Shown: piece after piece, positions 49,984 to 59,798 of the stretch
How the letters are laid out: each line of letters starts with the position of its first letter
Position numbering within the stretch: position 1 is the first letter of the stretch
Assembly: GCA_030431095.1 (NCBI GenBank)
Contig: JAUIJU010000013.1
Coordinates: 1-64,000 of the forward strand
From: Gammaproteobacteria bacterium
GTDB lineage: Bacteria; Pseudomonadota; Gammaproteobacteria; Xanthomonadales; SZUA-36
Length of the DNA: 64,000 nucleotides
Direction: 5' to 3'
The notes under the pieces: model-generated
Told to the model about the DNA's origin: nothing
Databases searched by the model: none
Seen by the model: only the letters and a program-made list of their open reading frames with translations
Translations under genes and position numbers: made by a program

Positions 49984-51309
49984 TCATACGGGGGATCTGA
50001 CGAACAAGGCCATGGCCTCGATGTGGGGTGTCTGGGGAAACATGTCCATGGCCCCGGCAGCTTCCAGTGAGTAGCCATGCTCGCGCTGCAACACGCACGC
50101 ATCCTCCGCCAGGGTACGCGGATTGCACGAAACATACACCACGCGCCGGGCCCCCGTGGCCGCGATACGGGAGAGCACCGGACCGGCACCGGACCGCGGC
50201 GGATCCAGCAGCACCCGGTCAAATTTCGATGTCGGCCACCGTTCACCGACGTGGTCGTCGTACAGGTTCGCCTCGTCGAAAAAAGCGTTGTCGATGCGGT
50301 TGGCAGAGGCGTTCTCGCGTGCGCGCCTGACCAGGTTCGCGGCGCCTTCCAGGCCGGTCACTGCAGCGCAGCGCCGAGCGATGGGCAGGGTGAAATTGCC
50401 CAGGCCGCAGAACAGGTCCAGGGCGCGGTCTTCCGGTCCGGGCGCCAGCAAGTCCATGGCCTGGTCGATCATCAGTCGATTGAGTTCATTGTTGACCTGG
50501 ACGAAATCCAGCGGTTCGAAGGCCATCAGCAGACCTTCTTCCGGCAGTCGGTACGTCAGTCGCGACGGCCCCGGCGTCAGTGGCGCCACCGTATCCGGGC
50601 CGCCCGGCTGCAGGTAGAGCCGTAAGCCGCTGTCGGTCTCAAACGTGGTCAACGCTACCAGGTCCCGTTCAGAGAGTGGTTCGAGGTGGCGGATGACCAA
50701 CACGGCGTGGTCGTCGCCGCAACTGGCCTCGATCTGGGGAATGGTCGCACGCGCTTCGAGTGACTCGACCAGCGCGACCAGCGCGGGCAGCGCATCGGCC
50801 ACCAGGGGAACCAGCGTGTGGCAGCTGTCCATGTCGGTGACGAATCGACCATCGCGTTCACGAAAGCCCACCAGGACCCGCCCCTTGCCCTTCACGTCCC
50901 GCACCGACAGGCGGGCCTTGCGTCGATAGCGCCAGCGCCCGGCCGTCAGCGGCGGCAGGATGTTGCGCGGCTGCAGACCACTCTGTGCGGAGAGTTCCTG
51001 CAGCAGGCGTTCCTGCTTCCAGGCCAGTTGCTCGGACTCCGACAGATGCTGCACGGCGCAGGCGCTGCAGGTGCCGAAATGCGGGCACGGCGGCGTCACG
51101 CGCTGCGGCGAGGCATCGATGACCTCCAGGGTTTCAGCCTGGCCCCGCATGCGCCTGCCGAACAGGTAACGGGCCAGGACCGTCTCGCCCGGCAGCGCGC
51201 CCCACACCGCCAGGTCGCGACCGTCGTGTTGCGCGCTTCCCGCGCCTTTTTCACCCAGCGATCCGATGATCGTTTCGAAAGGCGCTTCAGGCAGGCGTCG
51301 ACGCGCCAT
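49984..51309 (-). CDS. rlmD: 23S rRNA (uracil-1939 C5) methyltransferase
   Basis: A 441-residue RumA-type enzyme. The TRAM domain is at residues 1-75. The 4Fe-4S Cys motif is CPHFGTCSACAVQH, the SAM site LDLFCGLGNFTLPIA, and the catalytic Cys is in VSCNPRTLAEDA. It methylates U1939 of 23S rRNA. The first ATG is used; there are 31 bp between it and the end of pdxJ on the same strand. Confidence 0.95.
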   Translation of the reverse strand: MARRRLPEAPFETIIGSLGEKGAGSAQHDGRDLAVWGALPGETVLARYLFGRRMRGQAETLEVIDASPQRVTPPCPHFGTCSACAVQHLSESEQLAWKQERLLQELSAQSGLQPRNILPPLTAGRWRYRRKARLSVRDVKGKGRVLVGFRERDGRFVTDMDSCHTLVPLVADALPALVALVESLEARATIPQIEASCGDDHAVLVIRHLEPLSERDLVALTTFETDSGLRLYLQPGGPDTVAPLTPGPSRLTYRLPEEGLLMAFEPLDFVQVNNELNRLMIDQAMDLLAPGPEDRALDLFCGLGNFTLPIARRCAAVTGLEGAANLVRRARENASANRIDNAFFDEANLYDDHVGERWPTSKFDRVLLDPPRSGAGPVLSRIAATGARRVVYVSCNPRTLAEDACVLQREHGYSLEAAGAMDMFPQTPHIEAMALFVRSPV

Positions 51310-51340
51310 CAGCCGGATACCTGCGCCAGGCCGGACGAGG

Positions 51341-52084
51341 TCACGTGCCGCGATTCATGAGAATGCGCATTTCACGTACCGCCGCGCCCAGGCCGACGAA
51401 CAGCGCACGGGCCACGATGGCATGACCGATGTTCAGTTCCACGATCTGGGGAATGTCCACCACGGGATGCACGTTCTGATAGTGCAGGCCGTGTCCCGCG
51501 TTGACCTGCAGACCGAGGTCCTGTCCGATTTCAGCCGCGCGTTGCAGGCGTTGCAATTCCGCGGCCTGCAGTTCCCCCTCGAGTTCCGCGTAGGCGCCGG
51601 TGTGCAACTCCACCACGGGCGCGCCGGAGTCCGCCGCGGCCTGCAGTTGGGCCGGGTCCGGATCGATGAACAGGGAGACGCGAATGCCGGCATCACGCAG
51701 ACGATGGCAGGCGCCGCGAACCCGGGTGAATCCGCCGATCACGTCCAGGCCGCCCTCGGTGGTCAGCTCCTGGCGTTTTTCCGGCACGAGGCAGACGTCG
51801 GCGGGCTGGTTCCTTTCGGCAATGGCCAGCATCTCGTCGGTGACCGCCATTTCCAGGTTGACGCGCGTGGACACCTGCCGACACAAGGCTTCCACCTCGT
51901 CGTCCTGGATGTGTCGCCGGTCTTCACGCAGGTGTACGGTGATGGCATCCGCTCCGGCTTCTTCGGCGACCGCGGCCGCCAACAGTACCGAGGGATAGTC
52001 CGTGCCGCGCGCCTGCCGGATGGTGGCCACGTGGTCGATGTTCACGCCCAGCAACAGGGCGCCGCCGGTCTCGCTTTCATTCAT
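51341..52084 (-). CDS. pdxJ: Pyridoxine 5'-phosphate synthase
   Basis: A 247-residue TIM-barrel enzyme that joins 1-deoxyxylulose-5-phosphate and 3-amino-2-oxopropyl phosphate in vitamin B6 synthesis. [20 protein letters not shown] carries the conserved N-terminal residues, [14 protein letters not shown] the next part, and [16 protein letters not shown] the central loop. ELHTGAYAE and [11 protein letters not shown] complete the phosphate site. I chose the ATG at 52084; it overlaps recO by 8 bp, the usual recO-pdxJ pair. Confidence 0.97.
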   Translation of the reverse strand: MNESETGGALLLGVNIDHVATIRQARGTDYPSVLLAAAVAEEAGADAITVHLREDRRHIQDDEVEALCRQVSTRVNLEMAVTDEMLAIAERNQPADVCLVPEKRQELTTEGGLDVIGGFTRVRGACHRLRDAGIRVSLFIDPDPAQLQAAADSGAPVVELHTGAYAELEGELQAAELQRLQRAAEIGQDLGLQVNAGHGLHYQNVHPVVDIPQIVELNIGHAIVARALFVGLGAAVREMRILMNRGT

Positions 52085-52847
52085 GTCGTTCCAGGTCCTT
52101 GGCCCCGTCGACGGGGATTTCGTCACGCTTGTGACCAGACGGCCGCACGGCGCGGTACAGGGCCTCGCTGGCCAGCGGGCGATCACCCAGGTGGTGGCGC
52201 AGGACCCGGCGCATCATGGCGCGCAATGACCGCCAGTCGGCCTCGTCCACGTGGCCGGCGTCCAGGGCCAGCAAGACTCGACCGTGCACCACGCCCGGTC
52301 GGCCGTTGCCCGAACCGGACACGCGCACGGGGCCACGCTCGGGTTGGTAATCGTACATGGCCTGAGGTTCGATCGCTGCGCCTCCCCCGTGCTCACGGTC
52401 CAGCATCAGGCCGAAACCCGTGGCCTCGAGCAGTTGCTTCTCGTACAGGCGCAGGCTGGTCTGGAGCGCGGCGCCACCGGCCAGTGCGCCGAGGGTTTCC
52501 CGGTACTGTTCGAACACCTCGGTATTGGGATCGTGACGCATCAAAAGACGCAGCGTCAGCTCATTCACGTACAGTCCGCAGTACAGCGCCTCGCCGATCA
52601 GGGGCGGGGGCGCCGCGACCTGGTCGGCATGGGTCAGCGTGCCAAGGTCTCCGCGCCGTCGCCAGTTCAGCAACAATGGCCGGAACGGCTGCAACACGCC
52701 GCGCAACCGGGACTTCGGTCCGCGCGCGCCGCGGGCCACCAGGCCGACCCTGCCGTGGTCGCGGCTCAGCACCTCCAGCAGGCGGCTGCTTTCGCGAAAT
52801 GGCCGGGCGTGGAGCACGTAAGCGGGCTGGAGTTGAACGTTCTGCAT
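52077..52847 (-). CDS. recO: DNA repair protein RecO
   Basis: A 256-residue protein with an N-terminal OB fold ([39 protein letters not shown]) and a C-terminal helical domain with the [12 protein letters not shown] family stretch. It loads RecA together with RecF/RecR. It lies 66 bp after era and is followed by pdxJ, the common gammaproteobacterial order. The zinc-finger Cys pairs found in some RecO proteins are absent, as in most of this group. Confidence 0.95.
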   Translation of the reverse strand: MQNVQLQPAYVLHARPFRESSRLLEVLSRDHGRVGLVARGARGPKSRLRGVLQPFRPLLLNWRRRGDLGTLTHADQVAAPPPLIGEALYCGLYVNELTLRLLMRHDPNTEVFEQYRETLGALAGGAALQTSLRLYEKQLLEATGFGLMLDREHGGGAAIEPQAMYDYQPERGPVRVSGSGNGRPGVVHGRVLLALDAGHVDEADWRSLRAMMRRVLRHHLGDRPLASEALYRAVRPSGHKRDEIPVDGAKDLERHE

Positions 52848-52913
52848 GCGCCCACGATAGGACCTGTTTCAAGGCCGGGCAAGCCTGATGGGACGTCGGC
52901 CCGAACCCCGGGA

Positions 52914-53816
52914 TCAGTCGTCGAATCCCAGGCGTTCCAGGGTTTTGTCACTTCGCGACCAGTCACGGGACACCTTGACCCAGGTCTCGAGATACACCTT
53001 CTCGTCGAACAGCGCTTCCATCGCCTGTCGCGCCTCGCGACCGACCTGTTTCAGCGCCTTGCCGCCCTTGCCGATCACGATCTGCTTCTGGCTCTCGCGC
53101 TCCACCCAAATCACCGCATGAATGCGTACCACGCCGTTCTCGCGCTTGAACCGCTCGATGTCCACGGTGAGGCTGTAGGGCAATTCCTGGTGAAGGCGCA
53201 GGGTGAGCGCCTCGCGCAGAAATTCGGCGGCCAGGAACCGTTCGCTGCGGTCGGTGATCTGGTCCTCGTCGTAAAATGGCATGGAGAACGGCAGCACCTC
53301 GAGCAGGCGATCCTCGACGTCCTGCACGCCGTCACCCTTCAGCGCGGAAACCAGGAACACATCCTCGTAGGGCTGTTGCGCCGTCACTTCGGCGACGTAG
53401 GCCAGCAATTCCTGCTTGTGATCGATGGTATCCACCTTGTTGACCACCAGGAACACCGGCACGTCCACCCGGGTCAACAACCGGGCGATGGCCTTGTCCT
53501 GGCGCGTCCATCGCCCCGCCTCGACCAGGAACAGGATGGCCTCCACGTCCCGGAACGTGGCCTTGGCCACGCGGTTCATATAGCGGTTCAACGCCCGACC
53601 GGCGGATGCATGGATTCCGGGGGTGTCCAGGTACACGACCTGTCCCTGGTCGGTGGTCTTGATCCCCGCCACGCGCTGACGGGTGGTTTGCGGCTTGTAG
53701 GTGACGATGCTGACCTTCCGTCCCAGGATATGGTTCATCAGCGTGGACTTGCCCACGTTGGGGCGGCCGATCAGCGCCACGTAACCGAAACGGAAATCGT
53801 TTTCCGGGGAGGTCAT
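52914..53816 (-). CDS. era: GTPase Era
   Basis: A 300-residue GTPase for 16S rRNA maturation and 30S assembly. G1 is GRPNVGKST, G3 is DTPG, and G4 is NKVD. The C-terminal KH domain has KQIVIGKGGKALKQVGREAR. The ATG at 53816 overlaps the rnc stop (ATGA), which matches the rnc-era coupling of E. coli; the longer open frame upstream is inside rnc. Confidence 0.98.
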   Translation of the reverse strand: MTSPENDFRFGYVALIGRPNVGKSTLMNHILGRKVSIVTYKPQTTRQRVAGIKTTDQGQVVYLDTPGIHASAGRALNRYMNRVAKATFRDVEAILFLVEAGRWTRQDKAIARLLTRVDVPVFLVVNKVDTIDHKQELLAYVAEVTAQQPYEDVFLVSALKGDGVQDVEDRLLEVLPFSMPFYDEDQITDRSERFLAAEFLREALTLRLHQELPYSLTVDIERFKRENGVVRIHAVIWVERESQKQIVIGKGGKALKQVGREARQAMEALFDEKVYLETWVKVSRDWSRSDKTLERLGFDD

Positions 53817-54493
53817 GGTTGGGGAGCCTCGTTGGCCGACAGCACGGCGCCGGCGGCGGCCTGTTCGGCCTTGCGACGACTGGAGCCGGAGGCCTCGGCC
53901 TCGAAACCGGTGTCCTCGAGGCGGCAAATCACGTGAAACCGCTTGGCATGCTCAGCACCCTCTTCTCGCACCAGTTCATACACCGGCAGCGGGCGGCTGC
54001 GCGCCTGCAGCCATTCCTGCAGGCGGGTCTTGGGGTCTTTCAGGGATTCGGCATCCGGCAGCCGATCCACCACCGGTTCAAAGGTCTCACGAATGACCTG
54101 GGCGGCCGCATCGAACCCCGCGTCCAGGTAGATGGCGCCGAGCACCGCCTCCAGGGCGTCGGCCAGCACGGAATCGCGCAGGTAGCCGCCGGACTTGAGC
54201 TCACCCTCGCCCATGCGAAGGTGGTCGCCGAGCTTGAGTCGGCGCGCGACCCGCGCCAGCGTCTCACCGCGAACCACGCGGGACCGCAGGCGGCTCAGGG
54301 AGCCTTCGTTGTCTTCCGGGCGTTGATGGAACAGCTCCGCGGCGATAACGAAATTGAGCACGGCGTCACCGAGGAACTCCAGGCGTTCGTTGTTGGTATT
54401 GGAGTGGCTGCGGTGGGTCAGCGCAGCCCGCAGCAATTCCGGGTCGGCGAAGACATGATCGACACCTGGCAGTTGCGAGTCCGCAGGCGGCAT
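53813..54493 (-). CDS. rnc: Ribonuclease III
   Basis: A 226-residue double-strand-specific RNase. The signature NERLEFLGDAVLN is at residues 35-47 and the second metal site in DALEAVLGAIYLDAG. The C-terminal dsRNA-binding domain (about 155-222) ends in SSRRKAEQAAAGAVL. It processes rRNA and mRNA hairpins. It lies downstream of lepA, lepB and a DUF4845 gene and overlaps era by 4 bp. Confidence 0.98.
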   Translation of the reverse strand: MPPADSQLPGVDHVFADPELLRAALTHRSHSNTNNERLEFLGDAVLNFVIAAELFHQRPEDNEGSLSRLRSRVVRGETLARVARRLKLGDHLRMGEGELKSGGYLRDSVLADALEAVLGAIYLDAGFDAAAQVIRETFEPVVDRLPDAESLKDPKTRLQEWLQARSRPLPVYELVREEGAEHAKRFHVICRLEDTGFEAEASGSSRRKAEQAAAGAVLSANEAPQP

Positions 54494-54543
54494 GTCACGA
54501 CCCCTGGTCCGGGACCCCGCGCGCCACGGGGCCGTCGCCAGGT

Positions 54544-54912
54544 TCAGTCGCCGAGCAGAACCCGTTCATCGAAAGAGGCGATCACGTCCAGGTTACCGAG
54601 CACCGGCTTGCGCACCTCGTACTTGACCTGCAACCAGACGCCGTTGTTGCGCACCACCTTGATGTCCTCGGCGCCCACGTTGCCGTCCGAGTAGCTGATG
54701 TACAGGCGGTTCATGAACTTGTCCTTGATGTCGAACGGTGAATAGCTGGCGCTGCCCGGTTCATCCGCCAGACCGTTCATGGCGCTCTTGACCGAATAGA
54801 ACTCGAGATAAATCGGCGTGATGCGCATCCCCAGGTAAGCGAAAAACACCACCATGGCGAGCACAATGAGAAACCCCACGAGACTCATGCCTTTTTGTTT
54901 TCGCACAATCAT
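54544..54912 (-). CDS. DUF4845 small membrane protein
   Basis: A ~122-residue protein with an N-terminal pilin-like membrane segment (KGMSLVGFLIVLAMVVFFAYLG split here as KGMSLVGFLIVLA and MVVFFAYLG) and a short periplasmic domain (MRITPIYLEFYSVKSAM, LQVKYEVRKPVLG). DUF4845 genes sit between lepB and rnc in many gammaproteobacteria, but the function is not known. The ATG at 54912 has an AGGG site; an upstream ATG at 54927 is possible. The spacing to rnc is 50 bp. Confidence 0.85.
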   Translation of the reverse strand: MIVRKQKGMSLVGFLIVLAMVVFFAYLGMRITPIYLEFYSVKSAMNGLADEPGSASYSPFDIKDKFMNRLYISYSDGNVGAEDIKVVRNNGVWLQVKYEVRKPVLGNLDVIASFDERVLLGD

Positions 54913-55012
54913 GATCCCTGATCTCAATGCTTGTATGTAAGTCTATGATAAACCAGCATGCCGCAGGATGACAGCGCGGACAAGCAATTCGCACCCGGCA
55001 AAGCGCCGAGGC

Positions 55013-55813
55013 CTACTCGATACCGGTGGCCACGCGACTCCAGTCGGCACAGCCCTTGTTCACGTCCAGGTTCAGCCAGATGCCCACCGCGCGTCCCACG
55101 AGGTTGCGCTCCGGCACGAATCCCCACTCGCGCGAGTCGTTGCTGCGGTCGCGGTTGTCGCCCATCATGAAATAGTGCCCTTCCGGCACCACCCACTGCC
55201 CGTTGCGCCCGCGCCGGGATTCGTGAATCAGGATGTCGTGGCGCTTGCTGCCCAGATCCTCACGGTAGCGCACCGCATCGCTGCGCGGCGTTGAGCATTT
55301 CACCTCGCTCGACAGGTACGGCGCGCCACCGGCGTGCGCCATGGTCTCGCCATTGATGAACAGCTGCTTGTCGCGGTACGTCACCGTATCGCCGGGCAGG
55401 CCGATGACACGCTTGATGTAGTTGACCGACGGGTCGTCCGGAAAGCGGAACACCACCACGTCTCCACGCTTCGGATCACCAATTTCGACCACCTTCGTGT
55501 TAAACACCGGCAACCGCAGACCGTAGGAGAATTTGTTCACGACGATGAAATCGCCGATCAGCAATGTCGGAATCATCGAACCGGACGGAATTTTGAACGG
55601 CTCGAAAAGGAAAGACCGGAACAACAACACGATGAACAGGACCGGGAACAGCGAGCGTGAGTACTCGACCAGCACCGGTTCGCGTTCTGGATCCTCCCCG
55701 GCCTGGACCTTGCGGTCCATACGCGACCGCTTGAAGAACAGGCTGTCCAACCCCCAGACCAGGCCGGTCAGCAGGGTAAGGATGACGAGTATCAGGGCGA
55801 AATCGAAATTCAT
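55013..55813 (-). CDS. lepB: Signal peptidase I
   Basis: A 266-residue inner-membrane enzyme that cuts signal peptides from exported proteins. Two N-terminal membrane segments (residues 4-22 and about 55-75) are followed by the catalytic Ser in IPSGSMIPTLL and the catalytic Lys in YIKRVIGLPGD. GDVVVFRFPDDPSV and GDNRDRSNDSREWG are the other family boxes. It lies 28 bp after lepA on the same strand. Confidence 0.97.
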   Translation of the reverse strand: MNFDFALILVILTLLTGLVWGLDSLFFKRSRMDRKVQAGEDPEREPVLVEYSRSLFPVLFIVLLFRSFLFEPFKIPSGSMIPTLLIGDFIVVNKFSYGLRLPVFNTKVVEIGDPKRGDVVVFRFPDDPSVNYIKRVIGLPGDTVTYRDKQLFINGETMAHAGGAPYLSSEVKCSTPRSDAVRYREDLGSKRHDILIHESRRGRNGQWVVPEGHYFMMGDNRDRSNDSREWGFVPERNLVGRAVGIWLNLDVNKGCADWSRVATGIE

Positions 55814-55841
55814 GGGCTGTGCCGATTGTTGTCAGGTCCGT

Positions 55842-57641
55842 CTATTTCTTGTCTTGCTGCAGCACGGCGAGGAACGCTTCCTGCGGAATTTCCACCCTGC
55901 CGACCTGCTTCATGCGCTTTTTACCCGCCTTTTGCTTCTCCAGCAACTTGCGCTTGCGGGTGACGTCGCCCCCGTAGCACTTGGCGGTGACGTTTTTGCG
56001 CAGCGCCTTGACCGTGGTACGGGCGACAATCTGCCCGCCCAGTGCCGCCTGGATGGCTACGTCGAACATTTGTCGCGGAATCAGTTCACGCATGCGCTCG
56101 GCCAGTTCGCGACCGCGGCGCTGGGCGTCGTCGCGGTGCAGGATCACCGACAGGGCATCGACTCGTTCGCCGTTGATCATCAGGTCCACGCGCACGAAAG
56201 GGCCAGCCTCGTAACGCAGGAAATGATAGTCGAACGAGGCATAGCCACGGCTGACGGATTTCAGGCGGTCGAAAAAGTCCAGCACCACTTCGGCCATGGG
56301 CAACTCGTAGCGAACCGTAACCTGCCCGCCCAGGTACTGCATGCCCTTCTGTCGGCCCCGCTTTTCCTCGCACAGGCCGATCACCGCACCGACGTGATCC
56401 TGGGGCACCAGGATATTGGCCTCGATGATGGGCTCGCGAATTTCCGAAATGGTGTTGACCGGTGGCAGGTTGGCTGGGTTCTCCAGTTCGATGACCTCGC
56501 CGTCGGTCCTTTCGATTTCGTAGATCACGGTGGGCGCCGTGGTCACCAGCTCGACACCGTACTCGCGCTCCAGGCGCTCCTGCACGATGTCCATGTGCAG
56601 CATGCCCAGGAAGCCGCATCGAAAACCGAAACCCAGCGCTTCAGACGTCTCCGGCTCGAAATGCAGGGCCGCATCGTTCAGGCGCAACTTTTCCAGCGCG
56701 TCGCGCAGGTCGGCGAAATCATCGGAGTCGGTGGGGAACAGGCCCGCGAACACGCGCGGTTGCATGGCCTGGAAGCCGGGCAACGGCGCGTCCGCCGGGT
56801 TGGCCACCCCGGTGATGGTGTCGCCCACCGGCGCCCCGTGCACGTCCTTGATGCCCGCCACCAGGAAGCCCACCTCGCCGGCGTCGAGGCCGTCGCGCTT
56901 GACACGCTTGGGCGTGAACACGCCGAGTTGCTCGACCTGGTGCTGGTCGCCGCTGGACATCAGTTTGATCTTGTCACGCCGCCGCACCCGACCATCCACC
57001 ACCCGGACCAGTGAAACGATGCCCAGGTAGTTGTCGAACCAGCTATCGATGATCAGGGCCTTGAGGGGCGCGTCAGGGTCGCCGGTGGGCGCCGGTACTT
57101 TGCGCACCAGTTCCTCGAGCACGTCGGGCACGCCGACACCGGTCTTGGCGCTGACCGCGAGCGCGTCCTGCGCCTCGATGCCGATGATGTCCTCGATTTC
57201 GTGCTTGACCTTGTCCGGCTCGGCAGACGGCAGGTCGATCTTGTTCAGCACCGGGATCACTTCCAGGCCGAGCTCGACCGCCGTGTAGCAGTTGGCGACG
57301 CTCTGCGCTTCGACGCCCTGGGCGGCATCGACCACCAGCAGCGCGCCCTCGCAGGCCGACAGCGAACGGGAAACCTCATAGGAAAAGTCAACGTGACCGG
57401 GCGTGTCGATGAAATTGAGCTGGTAGGTCACACCGTCTTCGGCGGTGTAGTCCAGGGTGACGCTCTGTGCCTTGATGGTGATGCCGCGTTCTCGCTCCAG
57501 TTCCATGGAGTCGAGCACCTGCTCGGCCATCTCGCGATCACTCAGGGCCCCGCACAATTGGATGAACCGGTCGGCCAGGGTCGACTTGCCGTGGTCGACA
57601 TGCGCGATGATGGAAAAATTGCGGATGCGGTTCTGTTCCAT
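55842..57641 (-). CDS. lepA: Elongation factor 4 (LepA)
   Basis: A 599-residue ribosome-binding GTPase related to EF-G. G1 is [10 protein letters not shown]3 DTPGHVDF and G4 [11 protein letters not shown]-like domains II, III and V follow, then the LepA-specific C-terminal domain with [20 protein letters not shown]. The ATG at 57641 gives the usual length (about 597-602). A TATAAT box at 57732-57737 and a 34-bp perfect palindrome lie in its upstream region. Confidence 0.98.
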   Translation of the reverse strand: MEQNRIRNFSIIAHVDHGKSTLADRFIQLCGALSDREMAEQVLDSMELERERGITIKAQSVTLDYTAEDGVTYQLNFIDTPGHVDFSYEVSRSLSACEGALLVVDAAQGVEAQSVANCYTAVELGLEVIPVLNKIDLPSAEPDKVKHEIEDIIGIEAQDALAVSAKTGVGVPDVLEELVRKVPAPTGDPDAPLKALIIDSWFDNYLGIVSLVRVVDGRVRRRDKIKLMSSGDQHQVEQLGVFTPKRVKRDGLDAGEVGFLVAGIKDVHGAPVGDTITGVANPADAPLPGFQAMQPRVFAGLFPTDSDDFADLRDALEKLRLNDAALHFEPETSEALGFGFRCGFLGMLHMDIVQERLEREYGVELVTTAPTVIYEIERTDGEVIELENPANLPPVNTISEIREPIIEANILVPQDHVGAVIGLCEEKRGRQKGMQYLGGQVTVRYELPMAEVVLDFFDRLKSVSRGYASFDYHFLRYEAGPFVRVDLMINGERVDALSVILHRDDAQRRGRELAERMRELIPRQMFDVAIQAALGGQIVARTTVKALRKNVTAKCYGGDVTRKRKLLEKQKAGKKRMKQVGRVEIPQEAFLAVLQQDKK

Positions 57642-57684
57642 GGATCCTGGCCGGGCGCGGGGCAATTCCGGGTCGTGTAAATGT

Positions 57685-57718
57685 CGAGGCCACCCGACCG
57701 ATCGGTCGGGTGGCCTCG
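57685..57718. repeat. 34-bp perfect palindrome between mucD and lepA
   Basis: Two 17-base arms with no loop, centre CCGATCGG, arm start CGAGGCCACC. In the minus-strand RNA it forms a long GC-rich hairpin within the likely leader of lepA and just after mucD. It may be a terminator of the mucD transcript (no T run follows), a regulatory hairpin in the lepA mRNA, or a DNA-binding operator. It is unique in the window as far as I can see. Confidence 0.85.
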
Positions 57719-57731
57719 GAAAGGTGGTCGG

Positions 57732-57737
57732 ATTATA
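57732..57737 (-). promoter_or_regulatory. Possible -10 box of the lepA-lepB-rnc operon
   Basis: Perfect TATAAT on the minus strand, 21 bp past the mucD stop. The -35 region is weak. It would place the start point near 57725, so the palindrome at 57685-57718 would be in the first 40 bases of the transcript. Confidence 0.5.
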
Positions 57738-57757
57738 GCGGAAGTGGCGTTACCGCC

Positions 57758-59185
57758 CTAGCCGAGATCATCCTCCGCGGGCGTGTAGGCGAAGAACGTG
57801 GTCGCCCCTTCGCGCCATACGCGCAGGGCCACCGCCTTGCCGGATTCCAGTTCACCGACGATTTCGCCGAATTCGGTGAGGCCTTCGACCGGGCGATTGT
57901 TGATCATCAGGACGATGTCGCCGGGACGCACCCCGGCGCGCCAGGCCGCGTCACTCTCCACGCGCGTCACGAGGACCCCGCCATCGGGCGCCTCCAGCTG
58001 GCTGCGGCGGTCCGCGCCAACACCCTCGACGGCCAGGCCGAGCGCGTTGCTGCTTCCGCCCTCGCCTTCCTCGGCCGCCAGCTGCTCCTCTTCTTCCGGC
58101 TCGAGGGCGTCCAGCACCACGTCGAACTCGCGACGTTCGCCGTTACGGCTGACCACCACCTCGGCGCGTTTGCCGGGCGGGTTGGCGCCGACCAGCGGCG
58201 GCAGGTCGTTCCATGTCACCACCGGCTGGTCATCGAAGGACAGGATGATGTCGCCTGGTTCGATACCGGCGCGCTCGGCAGCGCCGCCGTCCGACACGTC
58301 GTTGACCAGCGCCCCGGTGGGTCGGTCCAGCTGCATGGCCTCGGCCAGTTCACGGGTCACCTCGCCCACGGCCACGCCCAGCAGCCCGCGGCGCACGGTG
58401 CCGGTCTCGCGCAGCTGGCTGACCGTGCTCATGACCACCTCGGCGGGAATGGAAAAGGACAGGCCGATGTAGCCGCCGCCTGAGGTCAGGATCCATGAAT
58501 TGACCCCGACCACCTTGCCGTCCATGTCCAGCAGCGGACCTCCCGAGTTGCCCCGGTTGATGGCCACGTCGGACTGAATGAAAGGTACGTACTGTTGTGC
58601 GCCGTTGGAGCGCCCCGTGGCGCTCACGATGCCCGCGGTGACCGTCTGGTCGAAGTTGAACGGGGAACCGATGGCCATCACCCACTCGCCCTGCTCAAGG
58701 TTGACCGATTCACCGAACTCCAGCGCCGGAAGGTTGATTTCGTCGATCTTCAACAGGGCGATGTCGCTCTGCTCGTCGCTGCCCACCAGCTCTGCCACGT
58801 ATTCACGCCGATCGGCCAGGCGCACGACGATCTGGTCTGCGCCGTCCACCACGTGGGCATTGGTCACCACGTAGCCGGCGCTGTCAATGATAAAGCCGGA
58901 ACCGGCCCCCTGCCGGTCGCGCGGAACGTTGGGGCCTTCGAAGAATCGACGGAAATATTCCGGAATCTCACCGTCGAACGGGGGTTGGCCTTCCGGCCCG
59001 GTAATGTCGCCGCCGGCCCGTTCACCGTACTGGGTGACCCGGATGTTCACCACGGCCGGGGCGGCCTCGGTCACCAGGTCGGTGAAATCGGGCAAGCCGG
59101 TTACACGCGCCAGCACCGTGGGTGACGCAATGGCCGTCAGCAGCAGCGCCAGCGCGGCCAGGAAGGTTCGGTTCAGGTTCAGCAT
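57758..59185 (-). CDS. mucD: Periplasmic serine protease MucD/DegP family
   Basis: A 475-residue protease with a signal peptide (residues 1-26). The trypsin-like domain has its catalytic His in VVTNAHVVDGAD, Asp in SDIALLKI and Ser in GNSGGPLLDMDG. Two PDZ domains follow (LVNDVSDGGAAERAGIEPGD and VTRVESDAAWRAGVRPGD). It degrades misfolded envelope proteins and is part of the AlgU stress response, downstream of rseC here. The ATG at 59185 is the natural start; a possible sigma-E-like promoter lies at 59256-59282. Confidence 0.96.
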   Translation of the reverse strand: MLNLNRTFLAALALLLTAIASPTVLARVTGLPDFTDLVTEAAPAVVNIRVTQYGERAGGDITGPEGQPPFDGEIPEYFRRFFEGPNVPRDRQGAGSGFIIDSAGYVVTNAHVVDGADQIVVRLADRREYVAELVGSDEQSDIALLKIDEINLPALEFGESVNLEQGEWVMAIGSPFNFDQTVTAGIVSATGRSNGAQQYVPFIQSDVAINRGNSGGPLLDMDGKVVGVNSWILTSGGGYIGLSFSIPAEVVMSTVSQLRETGTVRRGLLGVAVGEVTRELAEAMQLDRPTGALVNDVSDGGAAERAGIEPGDIILSFDDQPVVTWNDLPPLVGANPPGKRAEVVVSRNGERREFDVVLDALEPEEEEQLAAEEGEGGSSNALGLAVEGVGADRRSQLEAPDGGVLVTRVESDAAWRAGVRPGDIVLMINNRPVEGLTEFGEIVGELESGKAVALRVWREGATTFFAYTPAEDDLG

Positions 59186-59255
59186 GCTTTCCTCGTCGTT
59201 CTCAGTCGCCGCCGCGGCGAAGCCGCGTATGGCGGGGTCAAATCGAATACAGGTC

Positions 59256-59282
59256 AATGACCCGGAAGACGCCGCAAGGTTC
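59256..59282 (-). promoter_or_regulatory. Candidate sigma-E (AlgU) promoter before mucD
   Basis: On the minus strand GAACCT, 16 bp, TCATT. It matches the GAACTT-N16-TCnnA pattern at 5 of 6 bases of the -35 but lacks the final A of the -10. It lies between rseC and mucD, so mucD could be transcribed apart from the sigma factor operon. Confidence 0.35.
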
Positions 59283-59302
59283 CATGCGGTGCCGTCCGTT
59301 CC

Positions 59303-59788
59303 CTATTCAGTGCGGTCGATGGAGGCACAATCAAGTCGGGACGCTGATTCGGTCATCTCCAGGGACAGGTCACCGAACCGTCCCGCCAGGCTGTTTCGCG
59401 CCAGCACCAGGACCACGCCACCCATGGTCAGCGCGGCCAGGCCTGCCGCCGCGTCGACCACCCAGCCCGGCACACCGGTCACCATCGAGAGCAGCGCCAC
59501 CGCAACGCCGGCGCCGACGAGCCCGGCGGCCAGGGGCCAGCCATAGAGACGCATGACCAGGGAGAGATAGTCGGTTTCGCGCAGGCCCAGCACCACGCCA
59601 TCTCCAGGGTGCGCGCGCAACCGATTGACCACGCGAACCTGCGCATCACCTCGGCGCAACAGGCGCCCAAACAGGCCCGCGCCGCAGCCCCGACCCTCGT
59701 CACAGGCTGGACACCCGGACTGGCCACCGACCCGCACGACGGCATTCTCACCGTCCAGCCCGATCACCACGCCACGTTGTTCGATCAC
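59303..59788 (-). CDS. rseC: RseC/MucC-family positive regulator of sigma-E
   Basis: A 161-residue inner-membrane protein with an N-terminal Cys-rich soluble part (SGCPACDEGRGCGAGLFGRLL), two membrane helices (about 79-98 and 102-126), and a cytoplasmic tail. RseC/MucC proteins modulate the RseA/MucA anti-sigma system and share the fold with RnfC-linked SoxR-reducing proteins. The GTG start is 10 bp after the mucB stop. Confidence 0.9.
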   Translation of the reverse strand: MIEQRGVVIGLDGENAVVRVGGQSGCPACDEGRGCGAGLFGRLLRRGDAQVRVVNRLRAHPGDGVVLGLRETDYLSLVMRLYGWPLAAGLVGAGVAVALLSMVTGVPGWVVDAAAGLAALTMGGVVLVLARNSLAGRFGDLSLEMTESASRLDCASIDRTE

Positions 59789-59798
59789 CTGACGCGCC

